Assembly: GCA_046329575.1 (NCBI GenBank)
Contig: JAXLUJ010000011.1
Span: 62,001 to 126,000, forward strand
Direction: 5' to 3'
From: UBA1941 sp046329575
GTDB lineage: Bacteria; Bacteroidota; Bacteroidia; Chitinophagales; LD1
Length of the DNA stretch: 64,000 bases
The translations under genes and the position numbers were made by a program. Every line of letters begins with the position of its first letter. The first letter of the stretch is position 1. Of this stretch, positions 8,978 through 17,985 are shown piece after piece. Under the pieces are notes generated by a model. The model did no database searches and had not been told where the DNA came from. It worked only from the letters and a program-made list of their open reading frames with translations.

Positions 8978-9778
8978 GTGAATGTACTGATCACAAAACT
9001 GGTAACCATTTTTACGCTGAGTTATCTGCGTTATCTGGTTTTTGCGGGATTGGCCTACCTGATTTTTTACGTATGGAAAAAGCGGGATTGGTTTCATTTA
9101 AAAATACAAAAGAAGTTTCCGGGTAAGGAGCAGATGCTGCGCGAAGCCGGATATTCCACTTTATCAATTTTCATTTTTGCATGGATGGGCTTAGTGGTAT
9201 TTTGGTTACACCAGCATGGGCATACCAAAATTTACGACAACTTCAGCAATCACAGTGTGTGGTATTTTCTATTCTCGGCCGTAGTGTTCATTTTGGCGCA
9301 TGATGCTTATTTCTATTGGACGCATCGATTAATGCATTGGGAAAAAATTTACAAATATGTTCACCGCACGCATCATCTTTCTACCAATCCTACGCCTTGG
9401 GCCGCTTTTGCATTTCATCCAAGCGAAGCGGTGATAGAAGTGAGCATTTTGTTCATTATGGTTTTTGCCATTCCGCTGCACCCGGCGGCAATTGTGGTTT
9501 GGATTTTATACATGACTTTATTGAATGTGATGGGGCATGTAGGATTTGAAATTTTCCCGAAAGGATTTACCACGCATCCCATTTGGAAGTACCAAAACAC
9601 ATCGGTACATCACAATATGCATCATCGTTTGGTGCGTTGTAATTACGGATTGTATTTTAATTATTGGGATCGTTGGTGTGGTACTAACCACGCTGATTAT
9701 CATAAAGAATTTGAAGCGGTGAAAAGCCGAAGCGAGGCAATTACGAATGAAGAATTACGAATTACGGAAGTGATTTGA
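8978..9778 (+). CDS. Sterol desaturase / fatty acid hydroxylase superfamily membrane protein
   Basis: 266 residues with a GTG start three bases after the pdxJ stop. Four to five hydrophobic segments surround the di-iron histidine clusters HDAYFYWTHRLMH (about 108-120), HRTHH (about 130-134) and HHNMHH (about 212-217). These are the hallmarks of the family, which hydroxylates or desaturates lipids and sterols in the membrane; the substrate is unknown. The C-terminal 14 residues (EAITNEELRITEVI) are encoded by an ATTACGAAT-type repeat that continues into the intergenic region. The original stop codon has probably been replaced by repeat sequence. Confidence 0.88.
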   Translation: MNVLITKLVTIFTLSYLRYLVFAGLAYLIFYVWKKRDWFHLKIQKKFPGKEQMLREAGYSTLSIFIFAWMGLVVFWLHQHGHTKIYDNFSNHSVWYFLFSAVVFILAHDAYFYWTHRLMHWEKIYKYVHRTHHLSTNPTPWAAFAFHPSEAVIEVSILFIMVFAIPLHPAAIVVWILYMTLLNVMGHVGFEIFPKGFTTHPIWKYQNTSVHHNMHHRLVRCNYGLYFNYWDRWCGTNHADYHKEFEAVKSRSEAITNEELRITEVI

Positions 9779-9887
9779 TGATTTGGTAATTTGATGATTT
9801 GACAAATCGTTGATTTGGTGATACGCTGCTAATGACTGCCCAATCAACTGGTGGCGGCAGAAACAATTACGAATGAAGAATTACGAA
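9736..9887. repeat. ATTACGAAT and GATTTG short-repeat tract
   Basis: This tract begins inside the 3' end of the desaturase-like gene with AATTACGAATGAAGAATTACG units. It passes through several TGATTTGATGATTTG-like units (9771-9823) and returns to ATTACGAATGAAGAATTACGA at 9867-9886. The left end of the MITE-like element starts immediately afterwards. Confidence 0.7.
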
Positions 9888-10161
9888 TGGCGTTGTTGCA
9901 TGAACATACCGTTTAAACAGGATTTTTATTTTTGCGGATGCCGGGCTGTTCGCTGCAAGTCCTCAGCCGCGGCCTAACGTTTGTGATCCTTGAAAGGCAG
10001 CAGTGGCGCGGCTTCCGGGCTTTCCGCTACCATCCCTACCGCGGTTTGCCAAAATATAAAGCCTTACTCATTTTGAACAACATGCACCGGTCCTATTAAA
10101 TATTTCAACCCCCTTTTGAGGCCATGCTATTCCTTGGCTCCTGAATTATTCATCCAACAAC
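9888..10161 (-). mobile_element. MITE-like element, copy 1 (inverted relative to copy 2)
   Basis: About 274 bp and non-coding. It starts with TGGCGTTGTTGCATGAACAT and ends with ATTATTCATCCAACAACA, which are imperfect terminal inverted repeats. It aligns along its whole length, in reverse orientation, with 56185-56465. Shared internal blocks include ATTTTTATTTTTGCGGATGC, CTGCAAGTCCTCAGCCGCGG, CTTCCGGGCTTTCCGCTACC and CCGCGGTTTGCCAAAATAT. Both sides are flanked by TTACGAA, but the flanking DNA is itself repetitive, so a true target duplication is not proven. No transposase is encoded. Confidence 0.75.
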
Positions 10162-10290
10162 ATTACGAATTACGAATTTCGGAATTGTGATTTGATGATT
10201 CATTGATTTGGTGATTCTTTGCTATGGGTTCCTAAAACATGCCTAATTTGAAATACGTAATTCGTAATTCCGCTCAGCGTGAAGACGCAC
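10162..10290. repeat. ATTACGAAT inverted-repeat tract
   Basis: ATTACGAATTACGAATTTCG at the left is complementary to AAATACGTAATTCGTAATT near 10249-10268. A GATTTGATGATTCATTGATTTGG stretch lies between them. It may be the other half of the tract at 9736-9887, split by the MITE-like element. Confidence 0.55.
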
Positions 10291-10304
10291 CAACAGCTTT
10301 ATGA

Positions 10305-10540
10305 CTTCCCGCGGCAGGGATGGAAGCGGAAAGCCCGCAAGGCCGCAGCGAAAGAAATTGCGAATGAAAAATTACGAATTACGAGATAGATTAAGCTGGT
10401 GTTTTTGAAGATAAACCTACGATTCGTAATTCGTAATTTAAAATTCGCAATTCGCCCAAAACGATTGCACAGCAATGGTTTTAGGCTTCCCGCGGCCTGA
10501 GGACTTGCAGCGTACAGCCCGGTTGCCGCCATAAAAAAAT
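10305..10540. repeat. Hairpin-type dispersed repeat, copy 2
   Basis: Same order of parts as 1345-1605. It starts with GCGGCAGGGATGGAAGCGGA and AAAGCCCGCAAGGCCGC. A long inverted repeat of ATTACGAATTACG units follows (about 10358-10385 against 10421-10450), then CACAGCAATGGTT, and finally CTGAGGACTTGCAGCG...CAGCCCGG. The spacer between hairpin arms differs between the copies while the arms are kept, consistent with a structured element. The 780-nt gap between the desaturase and the regulator holds only repeats. Confidence 0.65.
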
Positions 10541-10558
10541 CAATATCCGTAACAGTGG

Positions 10559-11251
10559 TTATACGGTAAATTTATAACCCACCCCGCGGATAGAGTGAAA
10601 GAATTGTGGATCGCGGGCATCTTTTTCGAAATACTTCCGGAACGCTAAAATGAAATTATCGACGGTGCGTGTGGAAGGATAAACATCATAACCCCAAACG
10701 TGTTCCAAAATCTGTTGGCGGGAAACAACGGTGTTCTTTCTTCCGATCAGCAATTTTAAAAGCGCAACTTCTTTACGAGTGAGGTGATATGATTGTCCAT
10801 CGTTGCCTTTGGCCTCAAAAGTTACAAAGTTCACTTCATTGCCGCCAAACTTATATACATCCATTTCAGGTTCTTCGCCATTCTTTAAGCTTTGCTTCAC
10901 TAAAATTTTTGCGCGCAACAACAGTTCTTCAAGATTGAAAGGCTTTGGGAGGTAATCATTAGCGCCCAGCTTCAAACCATTTACGCGATCCTGACTGGAA
11001 TCTTTTGCGGTAAGAAAAAGGATAGGTGTATGATTATCGGAAAGGCGAATGTTTTCGCAAACGGTAAAACCGTCCATTTCAGGAAGCATTACATCCAGAA
11101 TAATCAGGTTAAAACGCTGTTCGCGCGCCTTTTTGATGGCTTTGGCGCCGGTTTCGGCTACTTCCACTTCGTAGCCTTCCATTTCCAAATTTAATTTCAC
11201 GATGTGGCGAAGATTCTCTTCATCTTCAACCAATAATATTCTTGAGAGCAT
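10559..11251 (-). CDS. OmpR/PhoB-family response regulator
   Basis: 230 residues. The receiver domain (1-120) has the acidic pair in LVEDEEN, the phospho-acceptor Asp in LIILDVMLPEMDG at about residue 53, Thr in FLTAKDS and Lys in YLPKPF. A winged-helix DNA-binding domain follows (about 130-228), with LTRKEVALLKLL and VWGYDVYPSTRTVDNFI. The family binds DNA as dimers after phosphorylation by a histidine kinase. No kinase gene is adjacent, so it is an orphan regulator or its kinase lies elsewhere. Its downstream side is a repeat region; prmC lies upstream on the same strand. Confidence 0.92.
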   Translation of the reverse strand: MLSRILLVEDEENLRHIVKLNLEMEGYEVEVAETGAKAIKKAREQRFNLIILDVMLPEMDGFTVCENIRLSDNHTPILFLTAKDSSQDRVNGLKLGANDYLPKPFNLEELLLRAKILVKQSLKNGEEPEMDVYKFGGNEVNFVTFEAKGNDGQSYHLTRKEVALLKLLIGRKNTVVSRQQILEHVWGYDVYPSTRTVDNFILAFRKYFEKDARDPQFFHSIRGVGYKFTV

Positions 11252-11326
11252 AGTGGGGCAGTTGGTTATTCAATGTTACGATTTGTATGGTAGTTGAGTG
11301 TCACGCTATTGTAAAAAGTATTCTGA

Positions 11327-12160
11327 TTATCGGGGTGCAACGGCGCAAAGCATTCTGGGCTTTTGTTGCAAGTCGTACCCAATCGTGGTGTTATAACCAA
11401 TTTGATCGAAAATAGTTTTTGTTTGGATAGCGTAGTGTTCGTTGAGTTCCAAAAATATTTTACCGTTTGGAAAAAGAAGTTCGGTTGACAGCCGGGCGAT
11501 ACGCTTGTAGAACAGCAGTGGATCGTTCACAAACAGGGCGAGATGCGGTTCATACTTCAACACATTGTTTCGCATCTGATGTTTTTCATCACAACCAATG
11601 TACGGCGGGTTGCTGATCAGGATGTCGAATTTTCGGGAAGGTGTTTCTTTTAAAATATCCAGCAGTAAGAAGTCCACTTTAGTTTGATGCTTTTCTGCAT
11701 TGAACTTAGCCACTTCCAATGCTTGGGCGCTCACATCAATTGCTGAAATCTGCCAATTGGGTTTTCGTTTTTTCAAGGCGATAGCAATACATCCACTTCC
11801 TGTGCCTACGTCGAGCACGTGTTGTTGAGCATCGTTTAGTGAAGCCACCCAATTGACCAGTTCTTCCGTTTCGGGCCGGGGGATGAGAACAGCAGGATTT
11901 ACTTTTAATTTCAGATCGAAGAACCAGGCATTGCCCAAAACATATTGAACAGGTTCGTGCTGAAGGAGCCGTTGTAAGTGGCTTTCCAGCGTTTCGCGCT
12001 GATAAGAAGTAAGGATCAGCAACCGATTAAAGTGGATTTGCAGTGAAGTGACATCCAAAACCTCCTCTAACATCCAACGCGTCATATTTCGAGCCTCTTC
12101 TACAGGATAGATGGCGCTTAAGGCATTGTGGAACTGCTGTTGTATTTCTGCTACCGTCAT
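11327..12160 (-). CDS. prmC: Peptide chain release factor N5-glutamine methyltransferase
   Basis: 277 residues, full length for the family. It methylates the Gln of the GGQ motif in release factors RF1/RF2 using SAM. The N-terminal helical domain includes HEPVQYVLGNAWFFDL. The SAM site is VLDVGTGSGCIAIALKK at about residues 116-132. The catalytic NPPY tetrapeptide lies in ILISNPPYIG at about 182-191, preceded by the family motif PRPETEELV. It is divergent from ribD with about 50 bp between the start codons, so the promoters probably overlap. Confidence 0.94.
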   Translation of the reverse strand: MTVAEIQQQFHNALSAIYPVEEARNMTRWMLEEVLDVTSLQIHFNRLLILTSYQRETLESHLQRLLQHEPVQYVLGNAWFFDLKLKVNPAVLIPRPETEELVNWVASLNDAQQHVLDVGTGSGCIAIALKKRKPNWQISAIDVSAQALEVAKFNAEKHQTKVDFLLLDILKETPSRKFDILISNPPYIGCDEKHQMRNNVLKYEPHLALFVNDPLLFYKRIARLSTELLFPNGKIFLELNEHYAIQTKTIFDQIGYNTTIGYDLQQKPRMLCAVAPR

Positions 12161-12210
12161 GGCGTGAGGTAAATATGTGAATTGTAGCTCGTAAATTTTT
12201 ACTTTGCCGG

Positions 12211-13236
12211 ATGCCTACGCATGAAATGTACATGAAGCGTTGTCTGCAACTGGCAGAAATGGGAAAGGGTTTGGTAGCGCCCAATCCGATGGTTGGCGCT
12301 GTGGTTGTATATGGTGAAACCATTGTAGGTGAAGGGTTTCATGAAATTTATGGCGGGCCGCATGCCGAGGTGAATGCCCTGCGTGGTATCGCAAACGAGG
12401 TATTGAAGCACAGCACGCTTTATGTAAGTCTGGAACCCTGTTCGCATTATGGTAAAACGCCACCTTGTGCTGATCTGATTCTGGAAAGGCAAATTCCAAG
12501 AGTGGTGGTGGCGATGCAAGATCCTAACCCCAAAGTGGCCGGCAAGGGCATCGAAAAATTGCGAAATGCCGGAGTGGAAGTGATTACCGATGTGTTACAG
12601 GAGGAAGCTCTTTTTGTGAACCGAAGATTTGTGACCTATCACCAGAAACACCGGCCCTACATCATTTTGAAATGGGCGCAAACTGCTGATGGCTTTATTT
12701 CGGGCAGCGACCGAAAACCAATTGCAATTACCGGAAAGTTATCGCAGGTGCTTTCACATCAATGGCGGACTGAAGAGGCTGCGATCATGGTTGGTGCGAA
12801 TACGGTGCGAACCGATAATCCACAACTTACGGCCCGTTATTTTGAAGGCCGCCATCCGGTGCGGATAACGTTTGATCGGAAATCAGAATTTTCAACCTAT
12901 CGAATTGGTGACGCTCAGGCTCGAACCATCTTTTTCACGGAGGGCGTTACAGAGGCTACGGCGCAACCGGAACGCATAGCTATCGATTTTTCTTCTGATC
13001 GAATTTCGCAAACCATGCAAGCACTTTACGAAAGAGGCATACAATCAGTTATTATTGAAGGCGGAAGCGGATTGTTGCAATCCTACATCAATGCAAAAGT
13101 TTGGGATGAAGCGCGAGTGTTTACCAACAATTCGATGATGCTTAAAGATGGAGTGAAGGCACCTGACTTAAATCTGGGAAACGCAGTTTCACAGGAGTTG
13201 GGAAAAGATACAATGAAAATAATTTACAATAAATGA
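12211..13236 (+). CDS. ribD: Bifunctional riboflavin deaminase/reductase RibD
   Basis: 341 residues covering two steps of riboflavin synthesis: deamination of the pyrimidine intermediate and NADPH reduction of its ribose. The zinc site is formed by HAEVNAL (about 51-57) and PCSHYGKTPPCADLI (about 76-90). The reductase domain has IILKWAQTADGFI, IMVGANTVRTDNP (about 190-202) and IEGGSGLLQSYI near the end. The ATG is preceded by TTACTTTG, a near match to the Bacteroidota -7 box, five bases upstream. The stop overlaps the start of the next gene (ATGA). Confidence 0.95.
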   Translation: MPTHEMYMKRCLQLAEMGKGLVAPNPMVGAVVVYGETIVGEGFHEIYGGPHAEVNALRGIANEVLKHSTLYVSLEPCSHYGKTPPCADLILERQIPRVVVAMQDPNPKVAGKGIEKLRNAGVEVITDVLQEEALFVNRRFVTYHQKHRPYIILKWAQTADGFISGSDRKPIAITGKLSQVLSHQWRTEEAAIMVGANTVRTDNPQLTARYFEGRHPVRITFDRKSEFSTYRIGDAQARTIFFTEGVTEATAQPERIAIDFSSDRISQTMQALYERGIQSVIIEGGSGLLQSYINAKVWDEARVFTNNSMMLKDGVKAPDLNLGNAVSQELGKDTMKIIYNK

Positions 13237-14117
13237 TCGCATTAATTTTGTGCATTGCCTGTACCAGTTTGCTGGTGTTCATGTTCAAAGTTTTTGAACA
13301 CTTTAAAATTGATGTGTTTCCGGCCATAGTATTCAATTATCTCACTTGTGTGATTTGCGGTTTTATTGATTCCGGAACTTCGGCTGTAGCGCTTACCCAA
13401 CAATCGGCGCACAGTAACTGGTTTTGGCTGGCCATAGTGATGGGTTTTTCGTTTATCAATATTTTTTCTTTAACCAGTGAAACCGCATTGCTGCTGGGTG
13501 TTTCTACCGCTTCGGTGGCCATGAAATTAGGTTTGGTGATTCCGGTTTTTCTGGCGTTTGCTTTTTATGGCGAACCCTTGACCGGGTTAAAAATCATAGG
13601 CATTTTGCTTGCCGTGGTGGCAGTGGTGTTAAGCTCTATTAAAGAACAAGAACATGCGCATCAAAAGCGCACCACGTGGACGACCATTCTTCCTATTATT
13701 GTGTTCGTGGGCAGCGGTTTGTGCGACAGTGGGGCGCAGTTGGGAGAAAAAAAATATTTCCCACATGGTGGATCGCAGCCGTTTGTGTTGTTCATTTTTT
13801 TATTTGCGTTTGTTACAGGCACCATTTATTTAATATACAGTTTGGCAAAGGGCAAAGTGCAGCTTCGCTGGAATCAGGTAGTTGGCGGCATTGCACTTGG
13901 TATTCCTAATTACGGATCGCTTTTGTTTTTGCTTCGGGCGTTGAACGAAGTTAAAGGAGGAAGTTCGGTGGTTTTTCCTATTAGCAACATTGCTGCGGTA
14001 GCAGGATCTACTTTGCTCTCTATATTGTTTTTTAAAGAACGATTAAGCCGGCTCAACTGGTTAGGGATGCTGGCGGCTCTGGGTTGTATTGCTGTGATGG
14101 CCGTTGCAAGCAACTGA
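13233..14117 (+). CDS. EamA/DMT-superfamily permease
   Basis: 294 residues and almost entirely hydrophobic, with about ten predicted membrane segments in two halves of five. The second half ends with the DMT-type pair GGSSVVFPISNIAAVAGSTLLSI and LSRLNWLGMLAALGCIAVMAV. The family exports or imports small metabolites such as amino acids, nucleotides or vitamins; no substrate can be read from the sequence. The start overlaps the ribD stop by 4 nt, suggesting translational coupling. A riboflavin or precursor role is possible but not shown. Confidence 0.8.
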   Translation: MIALILCIACTSLLVFMFKVFEHFKIDVFPAIVFNYLTCVICGFIDSGTSAVALTQQSAHSNWFWLAIVMGFSFINIFSLTSETALLLGVSTASVAMKLGLVIPVFLAFAFYGEPLTGLKIIGILLAVVAVVLSSIKEQEHAHQKRTTWTTILPIIVFVGSGLCDSGAQLGEKKYFPHGGSQPFVLFIFLFAFVTGTIYLIYSLAKGKVQLRWNQVVGGIALGIPNYGSLLFLLRALNEVKGGSSVVFPISNIAAVAGSTLLSILFFKERLSRLNWLGMLAALGCIAVMAVASN

Positions 14118-14147
14118 TGGTTGGAAATGCTTATCTTTAAAAGTGTT

Positions 14148-15956
14148 ATGAAATTAAAAATTCGGTGGTTGCTGTTAATGCTGTTGTTCGGCAGCTTTGC
14201 GTTTTCTCAAAAGGGAAGTGGGGTTTATACCGAAGCTTTCAGCGATGATGCTTTGGACTTGCGGCCGGGGTATCAATTAACGAAGCCGGGAAATACGGAT
14301 GAAATTGAAGCATTTCTTTCAAAAATTATACCGGTAGAAAACTGTAGCTGGAAAGTAATTTCGCAACAGCAAAGCCCGGGAGGATTTCATTATACTTTTA
14401 TACAACAAATTTTTGGTGTCAGGGTTTTCGATTCTGAAACGCGCGTGAACGTTTCCCGAAATGGAAAAGTAGTTTCGGTGAGCAGCAATGCAAAGAACAT
14501 TAAAAATGATGATCTGAAATTTTTGCAACAGCCTTTTCAGCAGCCAAATTATGCAGCAGCCTATCTTAGGACGAACTTTCCTGAATATAAAATTCAATGG
14601 TCCGAACAGGTGTTCGCCTTTCCAAAAGAGGGAAAAGCACAACCGGCGCTTTTGCTGAATTTGAAAGACAATGCTCAACATCAGTACGAGGTACTTTTGG
14701 GCAATGAATCGGTGCTTTACGTTCGCGACCGAAACAGTTATTTCAGTGGTGATTCGCTGGTGAATGGCATGGTGTTTAATCCTGATCCGCTTACTACTGC
14801 ACATGTTACTTATGGCGGCGCTTACCGCGATTATAACGATAGTGATGTAACACAATTGAATGTGCAAAGGCAGTTGCATACCTTCCGCGCCGAATTTTCT
14901 GGCGACACGTTTCGTTTGCGCAACAATTACGTTCGGCTGGTTGACCTGAACAACGATAATATTATTCCGGTAGTATCGTTGATCCCGCAATTTTATTTTA
15001 CCAGAAGCCAGAAAGGCTTTGAGGATGTAAATGCCTTCTATCATTTAACGCAACAGCAGCACCATGTGCAACAGTTGGGTTTCAATTGCGCCGACCCATT
15101 GGTGTTGGCCGATCCGCATGGATTGGGTACTTGCCAGGGTAGTTGCGATAACAGCTATTTCAGTCCACCACAAAACTTACTTTTTGGGCAGGGCGGTGTA
15201 GATGATGCCGAAGATGCCGATGTATTGATTCACGAATACACCCACTTTCTTTCTTACAATGCCTCTCCCGGATCCAATTCAGGAATGTCGCGTTCGGCAG
15301 TTGATGAAGGTTGTGGCGATTATTTTGCAGCGGCGTATTCCAAAGCTATTGATGATTACCATTGGGGGGATGTTTACAATTGGGATGGCCACAATGAATT
15401 TTGGGATGGCCGGTCAGTAGTTCAACCCTGGCGAATTCCTGTTGATTCTACCAATTCAATTTATCATAACGGACAAATATGGTCGGCAGCGTTAATGCAT
15501 TTACATGACATCATTGGTCGTAACGCCTGCGATAGTTTGGTTTTGGAGTTTCTTTACAGTTTAGCACCCAATCAAAGTTTTCAAACGATGGCTCAAAATT
15601 TTGTGGAGGCCGATACGTTGCTCACCGGTGGTGCGTATTTTTGCCCAATCTATCAAAGTTTTTTCCCGAGAGGTTTGCTGCCCTATCATGCTAATAGTTG
15701 TGGGGTTTATCCTTTAGCAGTTGGCGGTTTGGACGATGAAAAGTTGCAGTTTATTTCCGGCGAAAATTCATTTACAATCCGCAGGACGGGCGATGAAATT
15801 CCGTTAAGCATTTCTATTTATAGTTTGAACGGCCAGCTTTTGGCACAAACGCAGCGCAACTTCTTTAACGGCGAAGCTTTACCTGCAGGCGTGTATGTAG
15901 TGCGGGCAGAAAGCGATACTTTTACAGCAACTTTTAAATGGGTAAAATACCAATGA
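14148..15956 (+). CDS. Secreted M36/M4-like zinc metallopeptidase with T9SS sorting domain
   Basis: About 602 residues from the ATG at 14148, where a signal peptide ends near SFAFSQ; an upstream TTG at 14121 is less likely. An FTP-like propeptide region (about 60-200) precedes the catalytic part. The zinc motif HEYTH falls at about residues 362-366, and the third ligand is likely Glu in SAVDEGCGDYFAA at about 387. This arrangement is seen in fungalysin-type (M36) and thermolysin-like peptidases. The end (FTIRRTGDEIPLSISIYSLN ... LPAGVYVVRA) resembles a T9SS C-terminal domain. The stop overlaps the next start (ATGA). Confidence 0.82.
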   Translation: MKLKIRWLLLMLLFGSFAFSQKGSGVYTEAFSDDALDLRPGYQLTKPGNTDEIEAFLSKIIPVENCSWKVISQQQSPGGFHYTFIQQIFGVRVFDSETRVNVSRNGKVVSVSSNAKNIKNDDLKFLQQPFQQPNYAAAYLRTNFPEYKIQWSEQVFAFPKEGKAQPALLLNLKDNAQHQYEVLLGNESVLYVRDRNSYFSGDSLVNGMVFNPDPLTTAHVTYGGAYRDYNDSDVTQLNVQRQLHTFRAEFSGDTFRLRNNYVRLVDLNNDNIIPVVSLIPQFYFTRSQKGFEDVNAFYHLTQQQHHVQQLGFNCADPLVLADPHGLGTCQGSCDNSYFSPPQNLLFGQGGVDDAEDADVLIHEYTHFLSYNASPGSNSGMSRSAVDEGCGDYFAAAYSKAIDDYHWGDVYNWDGHNEFWDGRSVVQPWRIPVDSTNSIYHNGQIWSAALMHLHDIIGRNACDSLVLEFLYSLAPNQSFQTMAQNFVEADTLLTGGAYFCPIYQSFFPRGLLPYHANSCGVYPLAVGGLDDEKLQFISGENSFTIRRTGDEIPLSISIYSLNGQLLAQTQRNFFNGEALPAGVYVVRAESDTFTATFKWVKYQ

Positions 15957-16825
15957 TAATTCCTGAAAGCGAACTCATCCTGCATCCCGATGGCAGCATC
16001 TATCATCTTCATTTGCGCCCCGAGCACCTGGCCGAAACGGTGATTACCGTTGGCGATCCGCAGCGGGTTCCTGAAGTTTCGAAACACTTTGATCGTATAG
16101 AACATCAAATTAGCTATCGCGAATTTGTTACGCACACCGGATACTTAGGTAACAAAAGGTTGACGGTGATTTCCTCCGGAATCGGTACCGATAATATTGA
16201 TATTGTTTTGAACGAATTGGATGCTTTAGTGAATATTGATTTCAAAACCAGGCAGGTAAAGCCATCGCTCACTTCGCTTGAAATCATTCGGTTGGGAACT
16301 TCAGGTTCTTTGAGTGAAGCTATTGACATTGATAGTATCCTGCTTTCTGAAATCGGTATTGGAATGGATGGCCTGATGCCCTTCTACGATTATGAAAGTT
16401 CCATTCAGGAAACAGTTTTGTTAGAAGCATTTCGCAGTTATATGAAACCGCATTTCAGTAAAGTGGAACCCTATTTGGCCATGGCTGATGAAGGTTTATT
16501 GAAGCGATTTTCAAAGATGGGCGCGAAGGGAGCCACCGTTACCGCAACCGGTTTTTATGGACCGCAAGGCCGACGGCTTCGTTTGAAAAACGAAATCCCC
16601 GACTTTTCGGAATTACTGCAAAAGTTTCGTCATCCACATTTTCATATCACTAATCTGGAAATGGAAACGGCAGCTATTTACTGCATGGGGAAATTGTTAG
16701 GTCATCGCTGTCTTTCTGTGAATGCCATACTGGCCCATCGCGTAAAGAATATTTTCAGCAGTAATCCTAAAATGATTATTGAGAAAATGATTGTGGATGC
16801 GCTGGAAATTATCAGTGCCGGATAA
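15953..16825 (+). CDS. Nucleoside phosphorylase (uridine phosphorylase-like)
   Basis: About 290 residues. The start at 15953 forms an ATGA overlap with the preceding stop and is preferred over 15938. Family features are TVGDPQRVPEVSKHF for phosphate and ribose binding, VISSGIGTDNIDIVLNELDAL, LGTSGSL, and NLEMETAAIYCMGKLLGH, in which the Glu-Met-Glu motif binds ribose. The family cleaves nucleosides with phosphate to free base plus ribose 1-phosphate in salvage. It is assigned to the uridine phosphorylase-like branch by motif style only, and base specificity is uncertain. Confidence 0.85.
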   Translation: MIIPESELILHPDGSIYHLHLRPEHLAETVITVGDPQRVPEVSKHFDRIEHQISYREFVTHTGYLGNKRLTVISSGIGTDNIDIVLNELDALVNIDFKTRQVKPSLTSLEIIRLGTSGSLSEAIDIDSILLSEIGIGMDGLMPFYDYESSIQETVLLEAFRSYMKPHFSKVEPYLAMADEGLLKRFSKMGAKGATVTATGFYGPQGRRLRLKNEIPDFSELLQKFRHPHFHITNLEMETAAIYCMGKLLGHRCLSVNAILAHRVKNIFSSNPKMIIEKMIVDALEIISAG

Positions 16826-16858
16826 GCCTTAAATGGTTTCTTTTCTTTTTTTTGCCGC

Positions 16859-17875
16859 ATGAGTTTTAATCCAAACGACCCCGGTTCGGCCGATAGCAAT
16901 GTGTTCGGCCTGCCTTATACCGTTGATGAAAGTGATCTGGTTTTAATTCCTGTTCCCTGGGAGGCTACGGTATCTTATGGCGCCGGAACACTTCACGGTC
17001 CAAATGCTGTTCTTGAAGCTTCTAAACAAATCGATTTGTTCCATCCGTTGTTGAAGGAAGTTTGGCTGCGAAAAATGGCAATGGATCAACAGGATGAATC
17101 GCTAATATTGAAAAGCAATGCAGCTCGTGAAAAGGCCACGGTGATTATGGATCAACTGGTGAATGGTCTTCAGGTGAACGAATTGTTGCGAAGTGAAGTG
17201 AATGCAGCTTCTCAATATATGATCGACTGGGTGAAAAAGCAGGCTTCAGCACAGTTGGCCAAAGGCAAGGCTGTGGCTACGGTTGGCGGCGATCACAGCA
17301 CGCCGCTGGGTTTATTCCATGCGCTCTCAGAAAATCATCAATTCGGAATTTTACAGATTGATGCGCACTGCGACCTGCGAAAAGCTTATGAGGGATTTAC
17401 CTATTCGCATGCCTCTATTATGTATAATGCGCTGGAAGAAATTCCCGCTATTGAAAAGCTCACACAGGTTGGTATTCGCGACTATTGCGAAGAGGAAGCA
17501 GCTTATATCAGAGATGCGAAAGGCCGGGTTCAAACGTACTTCGACCGCGATCTTCAATTGCAAAAGTTTCAAGGCAGAAATTGGGCGGCAATTGTAGCAG
17601 AAATCATCAAAACGTTGCCGGAAAAAGTGTTCATCAGTTTTGATATTGATGGGCTAACGCCTGATCACTGTCCGAACACCGGCACACCGGTGCCCGGCGG
17701 ATTGCAATTTGCGGAAGCGGTTTATTTGCTGGAAGAAGTGGCTAAGAACCGCACTATTATTGGCTTTGATCTTAACGAGGTGAGTCCTGGTGATGACGAA
17801 TGGGACGCCAATGTTGGGGCAAGAATGCTGTTCGCGCTTTGCTGCTGTTATTGGATTAGCCGCGAGCGGAGCTAA
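16859..17875 (+). CDS. Arginase/agmatinase/formimidoylglutamase-family ureohydrolase
   Basis: 338 residues. The dinuclear manganese motifs are all present: VGGDHSTPLG at about 141-150, QIDAHCDLR at about 166-174, and SFDIDGLTP at about 260-268 followed by CPNTGTPVPGG. The family hydrolyses guanidino compounds: arginine to ornithine, agmatine to putrescine, or formimidoylglutamate to glutamate. The first two release urea, the last formamide. Substrate cannot be fixed by eye, and similar Bacteroidota proteins carry all three names. It is followed after 110 nt by a cluster containing an amino-acid decarboxylase-like enzyme and a urea transporter, which makes a urea-forming role attractive. Confidence 0.82.
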   Translation: MSFNPNDPGSADSNVFGLPYTVDESDLVLIPVPWEATVSYGAGTLHGPNAVLEASKQIDLFHPLLKEVWLRKMAMDQQDESLILKSNAAREKATVIMDQLVNGLQVNELLRSEVNAASQYMIDWVKKQASAQLAKGKAVATVGGDHSTPLGLFHALSENHQFGILQIDAHCDLRKAYEGFTYSHASIMYNALEEIPAIEKLTQVGIRDYCEEEAAYIRDAKGRVQTYFDRDLQLQKFQGRNWAAIVAEIIKTLPEKVFISFDIDGLTPDHCPNTGTPVPGGLQFAEAVYLLEEVAKNRTIIGFDLNEVSPGDDEWDANVGARMLFALCCCYWISRERS

Positions 17876-17985
17876 GACCATTCCCCCTTTTTTTGCGGAT
17901 TTACCGAATAATTACCTCGATTCTCCGATTAAATTCAACAGGTAGGAAAGTGTTTGCGTAAGCTTGAAGTATAAACGCAGGCACT

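Noticed and set aside
14319..15044. Open frame of 241 residues on the minus strand
   Set aside because: It is opposite the metallopeptidase gene, whose domains are clear; the minus-strand product shows no family features.
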